DNA of 11,118 nucleotides. Origin: Candidatus Zipacnadia bacterium. GTDB lineage: Bacteria > Armatimonadota > Zipacnadia > Zipacnadales > Zipacnadaceae. Location: positions 1 through 11,118 of the forward strand of contig JALGTI010000075.1 in assembly GCA_029821455.1 (NCBI GenBank). The letters run 5' to 3'. Below, in pieces: positions 6,889 to 11,118 of this stretch. Both the position numbers and the translations under genes were made by a program. Below the pieces are notes generated by a model. It saw nothing but the letters and a program-made list of their open reading frames with translations. It was not told where the DNA came from and searched no databases. Position 1 is the first letter of the stretch; every line of letters starts with the position of its first letter.

Positions 6889-6894
6889 GGACTT

Positions 6895-7563
6895 ATGCTG
6901 GACCCGCAGGCGTATGATGCGTGGTACGAAACGAGCGTTGGCGTTGCCACCCTCGAACACGAGCTGGCGCTGCTACGCCGCATCTGCCCGCTGCAGGCAG
7001 GCGACCGTGTGTTAGAGGTGGGATGTGGCACAGGGCGATTCATCGGCAGTATTGCCCCGCAGGTGAGGTCAGCCGTGGGCATTGACCCGTCTGAGCAGAT
7101 GATTGAGTTTGCCCAGAACAACGTTGAGGGTGTGAGCTTCGAGGTCGCCTCGTCTCCGGGGCTGCCGTTTGCTAACGGAGAATTTGACGTGGTCTTCGAG
7201 TGTACGGTGCTCAGCTTTGTGGATGATCCAGTCGCCACAGTCACTGATATGGTGCGGGTGACACGAGACGGCGGGAGCGTGTTTGTGGGCGATCTCAACC
7301 GCTGGTCACCGTGGCAGATGCGCCGGCGGCTGCGGGGCTGGCTGGGGCGTGGGTCATTTGCGGGCGTGCGGTTCTTCGGGAGGCGTGAGCTTATGACTAT
7401 GCTGCGGACAGCCGGGCTGGAGCACGTGAAGTCTGGCACGGCTGTCTATTTCCCGGATTGGAACGTCTCCAGAAATGCATTGCACCGACTGGAACGCCTC
7501 GGACGCTGGGCGTGGCCGTGGGCGGGGGCATTCGTGGCAGCGTGTGGCCAGCGGCCCCAATAA
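6895..7563 (+). CDS. Class I SAM-dependent methyltransferase (Methyltransf_11 type)
   Basis: A 222-residue cytoplasmic methyltransferase of unknown acceptor. Motif I is VLEVGCGTGRF (39-49), the acidic post-I strand is VGIDPS (61-66), motif II is FDVVFECTVLSFVDDP (97-112), and motif III lies in VRVTRDGGSVFVGDLN (120-135). The N-terminal YDAWYETSVG is typical of small UbiE/Methyltransf_11-like enzymes. The open frame runs back to 6634 over the start of the divergent gene, but homology begins at ATG 6895. A GTG at 6880 would add five residues; neither start has a clear ribosome binding site, and the upstream promoter points to ATG 6895. It is transcribed divergently from the operon starting at 6791 and ends 27 bp from the convergent response-regulator gene. 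Confidence 0.87.
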   Translation: MLDPQAYDAWYETSVGVATLEHELALLRRICPLQAGDRVLEVGCGTGRFIGSIAPQVRSAVGIDPSEQMIEFAQNNVEGVSFEVASSPGLPFANGEFDVVFECTVLSFVDDPVATVTDMVRVTRDGGSVFVGDLNRWSPWQMRRRLRGWLGRGSFAGVRFFGRRELMTMLRTAGLEHVKSGTAVYFPDWNVSRNALHRLERLGRWAWPWAGAFVAACGQRPQ

Positions 7564-7590
7564 GAGGCTTACACGGAGTTATGGAGGTGG

Positions 7591-8265
7591 CTAGCGGGGC
7601 GGGGGTACTATCTTCTGGCCGACGGCGATGGCGGCAGCGTGAGCCTTATCGCTGGCCTCCAGCTTCTGAAGGATGCTACCCATCAAGTGCTTTATCTCAC
7701 TGACGCTCACCAACAGGGCACGAGCCATCTCAGCGTATGTAGCACCCCTAACGATAAGCCCCAGCACCTCTAGCTCGCGCTGTGTGAGACCATAACGCTG
7801 GATCGCAACTGCGCCCTCGTCCTGGTCGCTGCTGTAGGTCATCACTTCGACCAACACCTGCTTGGCGATCCGAGGTGACAGCCACGCGTCGCCGGCTGCC
7901 ACTACCTGCAAGGCCCGGTTGAAGTCGTCTGAATGGCTGTCTTTGAGTATGAAGCCGGCCACGCCCGCCTTGGCGGCCGCCACCACCAGGTCCCGGTCCT
8001 CATACATGGTGAGCATAATAACCGGGATATTGGGGAAGCTGCGGCGCAGCTTGCGGGTAACCACAATGCCATCGTCGCTACTGGCCCCCAGGCGGTAGTC
8101 CATAAGGACGACATCCGGGTGCGTCTCGGCGACTAGTTCAACCACCTCGTCGGCATCCCCGGACACGCCTACAACCTCGGCCAGACCATTGCTCTCAAGC
8201 ATTGATTTGAGGCTGTCGCGGAACAGTGTGTGGTCATCAACCAACACAATGCGAAGTTCGGACAT
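7591..8265 (-). CDS. NarL/FixJ-type response regulator with LuxR DNA-binding domain
   Basis: A 224-residue transcription regulator controlled by phosphorylation. The receiver domain (about 4-120) has acidic pocket D10/D11, phosphoacceptor D56 (VLMDYRLG), T86 and K108 (FILKD). A LuxR-type helix-turn-helix follows at about 158-218 (YGLTQRELEVLGLIVRGATYAEMARALLVS, then SEIKHLMGSILQKL). The recognition helix is slightly unusual: the common TVKTHV stretch reads EIKHLM here. It begins 10 nt after the stop of the histidine kinase gene, with a strong ribosome binding site (GAGGAGGT, 4 nt before ATG), so the kinase is its likely partner. Target genes are unknown; autoregulation is plausible given inverted repeats upstream of the kinase. 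Confidence 0.93.
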   Translation of the reverse strand: MSELRIVLVDDHTLFRDSLKSMLESNGLAEVVGVSGDADEVVELVAETHPDVVLMDYRLGASSDDGIVVTRKLRRSFPNIPVIMLTMYEDRDLVVAAAKAGVAGFILKDSHSDDFNRALQVVAAGDAWLSPRIAKQVLVEVMTYSSDQDEGAVAIQRYGLTQRELEVLGLIVRGATYAEMARALLVSVSEIKHLMGSILQKLEASDKAHAAAIAVGQKIVPPPR

Positions 8266-8275
8266 CTATACCTCC

Positions 8276-9526
8276 TCAGCGCGGCAGTACAATGTGCACA
8301 GTTGTGCCCTGACCTGGCCGGCTGGTAAGAGAGAATTCGCCGCCTGCTAACGCAATCCTCTCTCGAGCGAACGCAAGTCCACAATGGTGGCCGCCCTCGG
8401 GACTTGCCGGGAGGGCTGCGGCATCAAAGCCACAACCATTGTCGCTGACCTCGACCTGCACCACAGCGGCCATAACGTCAATGGTGACATCGGCGCGACT
8501 GGCACCCGAGTGCTTGCAGACGTTGGAGAGGGCCTCCTGGATGACCCGGAACAGAACGGTCTCCTGCGTTGGTAGCAACGTGGCAGTATCGCCAGTGCCT
8601 GCCACGGCAACATTGAGCGAATGACCAGCGCAGATGTGGTCGGCGTAATCATGCACAGCCTCGCGCAGGCCGAGACGCTCAAGGGAGGCCGGCCGCAGGT
8701 CAAAGATAACCTCCCGGACCTCCACCAGTGCGTCTCGGATGAGCTGCTGGACGTTTGCGATTTCTTCGGCGGCGCGCTCAGGCGAGTCTGCCAAGGTTCT
8801 TTGAGCGGCTTGAGCCTGGACGTTGGCGGCAGCCAGCGATTGGGCCAGCGCGTCGTGAACCTCTCTGGCAATGTGCTGTCTCTCTTCCTCCTCGGCGTTG
8901 ACCAGCTGGCCAAGTGTCCGCTCCAGTCGCTGGCGTTGGGCCAGGAGGGTAGCCTCCAGGTCAAGAGCCGCGTCCCCCGGTGTTATTCCAGCAATCCGGC
9001 GGATGGCCCCGCTGACCCGGCGCTCGAGGTCCACACCGACTCTTGCCGGCCAGTCCTCTGGCAGGTATCCAGCCGCCGCCCGCACGAGATAATCAGAGAG
9101 TAGGGAGTAGAGGCGCTCGAGCGATGGAAGGGGTAACTCGACGAGCTCTCCGTGCTGCCTGCCGGCCAGCACCCGCAGTGGCGGAGCCTGAGGTGTAGCG
9201 ACCGGCTCCTCGCCCTGCAGGTAGGCGGGCAGGCATTCCAAGACGTAGCCTACCTCGTCACGCAGATGCTCCAGTAGATCAGAGGTGATCTCCCAGCCGT
9301 CTTGCCCCAATATATGGGTAGCGGCCGAGACCCACCCACCCTTGACCTGTTCGGAAATGCGTTGCACGATGTCGGCTAGCAGACGAACTTGCTGAGGGCT
9401 GGCGAATAGGACACCGTCTTGGCCCTGCGACACGGACATCCCCCCGGTTGTCGCGATGACCATCACAGACGCCAGTGCTTTAGAGTAGATCAGTAGATTA
9501 TGGTGTTGTCTTCCTCCGCCTATCAC
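8276..9526 (-). CDS. Histidine kinase, NarL-partner type (HisKA_3 + HATPase_c)
   Basis: Sensor kinase of 416 residues (longest start) lacking a clear membrane helix, so probably cytoplasmic. The C-terminal half is typical: HisKA_3 with IAREVHDALAQSLA (219-232, phosphoacceptor H224), N-box VIQEALSNVCKHSGA (328-342), G1 box DNGCGF (362-367) and G2 region GLAFARERIALAGG (383-396). Residues about 40-180 are helical and faintly resemble the RsbRD_N/RsbR-type sensory helical domain (LLADIVQRISEQ, then LPLPSLERLYSLLSDYLVRAA). That match is inference. The start is uncertain: GTG 9526 is the first possible after an in-frame TAG, while ATG 9463 and ATG 9439 are alternatives. The best purine-rich site (GGAGGA) lies just inside the GTG-initiated frame and serves none of them well. 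It forms an operon with the response regulator. Confidence 0.9.
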   Translation of the reverse strand: MIGGGRQHHNLLIYSKALASVMVIATTGGMSVSQGQDGVLFASPQQVRLLADIVQRISEQVKGGWVSAATHILGQDGWEITSDLLEHLRDEVGYVLECLPAYLQGEEPVATPQAPPLRVLAGRQHGELVELPLPSLERLYSLLSDYLVRAAAGYLPEDWPARVGVDLERRVSGAIRRIAGITPGDAALDLEATLLAQRQRLERTLGQLVNAEEEERQHIAREVHDALAQSLAAANVQAQAAQRTLADSPERAAEEIANVQQLIRDALVEVREVIFDLRPASLERLGLREAVHDYADHICAGHSLNVAVAGTGDTATLLPTQETVLFRVIQEALSNVCKHSGASRADVTIDVMAAVVQVEVSDNGCGFDAAALPASPEGGHHCGLAFARERIALAGGEFSLTSRPGQGTTVHIVLPR

Positions 9527-9550
9527 AGCGCCAGTAGTCTATGTGGCGCT
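9527..9550 (-). promoter_or_regulatory. Perfect inverted repeat in the kinase leader
   Basis: Arms AGCGCCA and TGGCGCT (7 bp each) flank a 10-nt centre. It abuts the earliest kinase start codon (GTG 9526) and would form a hairpin in the 5' leader of the transcript, or could be a regulator half-site pair. Confidence 0.4.
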
Positions 9551-9569
9551 TCTTTGAGCCTCCTATGTG

Positions 9570-9575
9570 ATTATA
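9570..9575 (-). promoter_or_regulatory. Candidate -10 box for the kinase-regulator operon
   Basis: On the minus strand the hexamer is a perfect TATAAT. The position 17 nt upstream reads CGTATC, a poor -35 box, so the promoter may need an activator. Transcription would start near 9563, about 37 nt before the earliest kinase start. Confidence 0.45.
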
Positions 9576-9582
9576 GCCCCCC

Positions 9583-9616
9583 GGAGGACTTTGATACGCT
9601 CATACAATAGTCCTCC
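9583..9616. promoter_or_regulatory. 34-bp dyad, putative operator at the kinase promoter
   Basis: Perfect 8-bp arms GGAGGACT and AGTCCTCC are separated by 18 bp that keep a few further symmetric positions. The dyad covers the expected -35 region of the minus-strand promoter, the right place for a dimeric regulator to bind. Which protein binds is unknown. Confidence 0.4.
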
Positions 9617-9840
9617 AGGGCGCACAAGGGCACTGGCCAATGTGCTATTTTGCGGCTGCCCATTTGGCTAGGTATATCCAGAAAACGCATTAGCCCAACT
9701 ATCATAAGTTCGCCTCGGCCTCAATGAGACCTCCTTGGTGACCGGGTATTGTCGCAATGATTCAGATCCTCTTGCGGGCCACCTGCTGTGAATTGCTCTC
9801 GTCAGACCAGAGGAGCAGGTCACCCAAGGTACGACGCGGC
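9617..9840. other. Intergenic stretch without recognised gene
   Basis: Together with the flanking regulatory sites this is part of a gene-free gap of over 300 bp between the kinase and the tRNA. On the minus strand an AAGGAGGT motif (about 9729-9736) precedes a TTG-started frame of only 18 codons. No coding pattern, RNA gene or repeat is convincing. Confidence 0.5.
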
Positions 9841-9869
9841 TTGACACTGTGTTGGCCGGCCAGTATAAT
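9841..9869 (+). promoter_or_regulatory. Perfect-consensus sigma70-type promoter of the tRNA gene
   Basis: TTGACA (9841-9846), exactly 17 nt, then TATAAT (9864-9869). The following GCGACC gives a GC-rich discriminator, as in stringently controlled stable-RNA promoters. Transcription would start near 9876, about 8 nt before the mature tRNA 5' end. Confidence 0.88.
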
Positions 9870-9883
9870 GCGACCCGATGTGG

Positions 9884-9958
9884 GCCCCCATGGTCTAGCG
9901 GTTAGGATGGCGGATTCTCAGTCCGTTGGCCGGGGTTCGAATCCCCGTGGGGGTACCA
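9884..9958 (+). tRNA. tRNA-Glu (anticodon CUC)
   Basis: A 75-nt cloverleaf folds by eye. The acceptor stem is GCCCCCA with TGGGGGT (a G-U pair at 1-72), the D arm is GGTCTAGCGGTTAGGAT, and the anticodon stem GCGGA/TCCGT has loop TTCTCAG with anticodon CTC at 9917-9919. The T arm is CGGGG-TTCGAAT-CCCCG. The discriminator A and a genomically encoded CCA complete the 3' end. It reads GAG codons. It is a single tRNA gene with its own strong promoter. Confidence 0.96.
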
Positions 9959-10021
9959 TTTCCTGACAGCAAGCGCCTGCCCACTGGTATCGCCAGGCCG
10001 GGTCCAGGCATCATTCTAGCG

Positions 10022-10043
10022 GGCCGCGCCTGTAGGCGTGGCC
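10022..10043 (+). terminator. Strong GC hairpin, possible terminator for the tRNA transcript
   Basis: GGCCGCGCC and GGCGTGGCC form a 9-bp stem (one G-U) around TGTA, followed by TGCTGTATTT, which is only weakly T-rich. It lies 63 nt past the tRNA and 19 nt before the macro-domain gene, so it could end the tRNA transcript. Its GTAGGCGTGGCC side also resembles a dispersed palindrome, so a repeat is the alternative. Confidence 0.4.
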
Positions 10044-10062
10044 TGCTGTATTTGGGGTTGAG

Positions 10063-10626
10063 TTGACTGTGGCCAGGCAGAAGTTGAACTATCAAGTTGG
10101 CGAGGTCGTCCTGGAAATCGTAGAGGGCGACATCACCACAATGGACACCCAGGCCATCACCAATGCAGCAAACAATCACCTGTGGATGGGCAGCGGAGTG
10201 GCCGGAGCCATCAAGGCAGCCGGCAGGTTTGGTATCGAAGAGGAGGCCATCTCCAGAGGGCCGATTGAGGTCGGCGAGGCGGTGGCGACCGGTGCCGGCC
10301 GCCTGCCGTTTCAGTACGTGATTCACGGAGCCGTGATGGGGCAGGATCTGCGCACCGATGCGGAATTGGTAGCGAAGACGACCCGAAGCTGCCTGGAATT
10401 GGCTGAGCAGTTGGGCCTGGGGTCTATCGCGCTGCCGGCGTTTGGCACCGGCGTGGGTGGGTTTCCACTGGACGAGTGTGCGGGTATAATGCTGAACGCA
10501 GCCGGGCAGTTTGCGCAGAAGCCCCCGAAAGCTGTGCGGCGCATAGTGTTCTGCCTGTTCGGCAACGCAGCCTACGAGGAGTTCGCGACGGCGGCACAAG
10601 AGGCCTTTGGATCTTCAGATGGGTGA
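10063..10626 (+). CDS. Macro-domain protein (ADP-ribose binding, possible O-acetyl-ADP-ribose or ADP-ribosyl hydrolase)
   Basis: A single macro domain, 187 residues, probably cytoplasmic, expected to bind ADP-ribose or its derivatives and perhaps reverse protein ADP-ribosylation. Motifs are VEGDITTMDTQAITNAANNHL (20-40; D23 and the NAAN stretch at 34-37), the phosphate loop MGSGVAGAI (42-50) where relatives often have GGGVA, and the second loop LPAFGTGVGGFP (124-135). The start is ambiguous: TTG at 10063 has GGGG 5 nt upstream, while GTG at 10069 would drop two residues. The next gene begins 7 nt after its stop, suggesting cotranscription with a secreted protein. No ADP-ribosyltransferase is visible nearby, so its target is unknown. 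Confidence 0.9.
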   Translation: MTVARQKLNYQVGEVVLEIVEGDITTMDTQAITNAANNHLWMGSGVAGAIKAAGRFGIEEEAISRGPIEVGEAVATGAGRLPFQYVIHGAVMGQDLRTDAELVAKTTRSCLELAEQLGLGSIALPAFGTGVGGFPLDECAGIMLNAAGQFAQKPPKAVRRIVFCLFGNAAYEEFATAAQEAFGSSDG

Positions 10627-10633
10627 GGGAAGG

Positions 10634-11118
10634 ATGCAGCAGTATCTGAAGACAGTGGGAGTGATCGCTGTACTGACCCTGTTCTGTAGCTTGCAGGCAG
10701 GGGCCTATCAGTATCCTGCTGATCCGCAGAAGGCGACGGAGGAGTTCCTGTTTCTCCGCGAGCAGCTTGACGCGCAGCCTGAGCCAGCGGCAGCCATGCT
10801 AGCTAGCCAGCCGGCCAGCCTGGCCGGGCAGGTGCTGGACCTGGCCGGGGAGATTGTGGGCAAGACCCGCACGCAGCGCGAGGGTGAGAAGTCTTTCAGC
10901 TACCTGCTCCAGACGCTGTCTGGGGTGACCGTGTTAGTCCAGAGCACCGAGGAGCTCCAGAGGATTCGCGTCGGTGATGACGTACGGATGTTGGTCGAGG
11001 TGCCCAAGGCTGCCAGCAACTTGGCTGCTTTTGAGTTCCGAGGCATAGTGCGCATCGCTGACCTGCCGGCAGAGGAACGCCCTCAGCCCCAACCCAGTAC
11101 CGATCCAGCCGTCACAAT
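10634..11118 (+). CDS. Signal-peptide protein of unknown function, 3' end outside window
   Basis: An open frame from ATG 10634 runs without stop to the window end, giving 161 residues. It begins MQQYLKTVGVIAVLTLFCSL and continues QAGAYQYP, a clear Sec signal peptide with likely cleavage after AGA (24). Residues 25-55 are acidic and polar. Residues about 63-140 look beta-rich (LAGQVLDLAGEIVGKT, then SGVTVLVQST and IRVGDDVRMLVEVP), which could be an OB-like fold; that is a guess from pattern only. A Pro-rich linker (PQPQPSTDPA) follows at the edge, suggesting another domain beyond the window. GAGGGA lies just upstream of the ATG; an in-frame ATG at 10619 would overlap the macro-domain gene. Function unknown. 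Confidence 0.78.
   Translation, partial: MQQYLKTVGVIAVLTLFCSLQAGAYQYPADPQKATEEFLFLREQLDAQPEPAAAMLASQPASLAGQVLDLAGEIVGKTRTQREGEKSFSYLLQTLSGVTVLVQSTEELQRIRVGDDVRMLVEVPKAASNLAAFEFRGIVRIADLPAEERPQPQPSTDPAVT

Noticed and set aside
6792..7439. Upstream extension of the ornithine cyclodeaminase-family frame (about 216 extra residues)
   Set aside because: It runs antisense to the methyltransferase, has Ser/Pro/Thr-rich low-information composition, and family homology begins only at ATG 6791.
9669..9728. Tiny minus-strand frame after AAGGAGGT (TTG start, 18 codons)
   Set aside because: Too short and Arg-rich at the start; no conservation can be judged and the kinase start is far away.
9757..9966. 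Plus-strand frame of 69 codons
   Set aside because: It covers the tRNA promoter and tRNA-Glu; the C-terminal part is simply translated tRNA sequence.
9895..10599. Minus-strand frame of 234 codons opposite the macro-domain gene
   Set aside because: Antisense shadow that also runs into the tRNA; no domain pattern.
1..11118. CRISPR array, insertion sequence, integrase, phage or toxin-antitoxin genes
   Set aside because: None found: no regularly spaced repeats, transposase-like frames, or attachment-site duplications were visible.

Overview
The window looks like chromosomal DNA from an uncultured, GC-rich (by eye near 58-60%) free-living bacterium. Bacterial features are a perfect sigma70-type promoter, Shine-Dalgarno sites, a lipobox lipoprotein and a NarL-type two-component system. 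The mix of Gfo/Idh/MocA oxidoreductase, small amidohydrolases, a stand-alone ATP-pyrophosphatase GMP synthase and abundant short intergenic palindromes recalls environmental phyla such as Armatimonadota or Chloroflexota. That placement is a low-confidence impression.

Layout. (1) 5-1087 (+): NAD-type isocitrate dehydrogenase; 1170-2066 (+): secreted lipoprotein with a bacterial Ig-like domain. (2) 2063-2131: a facing pair of short palindromic repeats between convergent genes. (3) 2159-3088 (-): GMP synthase ATP-PPase subunit of the split, archaeal-like type. (4) 3187-3264: two abutting dispersed-repeat-like elements. (5) 6791-3262 (-): a compact four-gene operon, read as ornithine cyclodeaminase-family dehydrogenase, Gfo/Idh/MocA oxidoreductase, then two amidohydrolase_2 enzymes. 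The genes are 27 nt apart, overlapping by ATGA, and directly abutting. (6) 6895-7563 (+): a divergent class I SAM methyltransferase whose promoter geometry predicts a leaderless mRNA. (7) 9526-7591 (-): a histidine kinase and LuxR-type response regulator operon, with a candidate promoter and two inverted repeats upstream. (8) 9841-9958 (+): tRNA-Glu(CUC) behind a perfect TTGACA-N17-TATAAT promoter. (9) 10063-10626 (+): macro-domain protein, followed after 7 nt by a signal-peptide protein that runs off the window edge.

How the genes work together. The isocitrate dehydrogenase and GMP synthase are housekeeping metabolism. The four-gene operon probably handles one small organic substrate: two NAD(P)-dependent dehydrogenases plus two metal- or acid/base-dependent TIM-barrel hydrolases or decarboxylases. 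The substrate cannot be read from sequence. The two-component system is a self-contained kinase-regulator pair with possible autoregulation.

I found no mobile element, CRISPR array, phage gene or clear new defence system. The most unusual points are the operon of unknown substrate, the bacterial stand-alone GMP synthase ATPase subunit, the palindromes that supply stop codons, and the promoter architectures.
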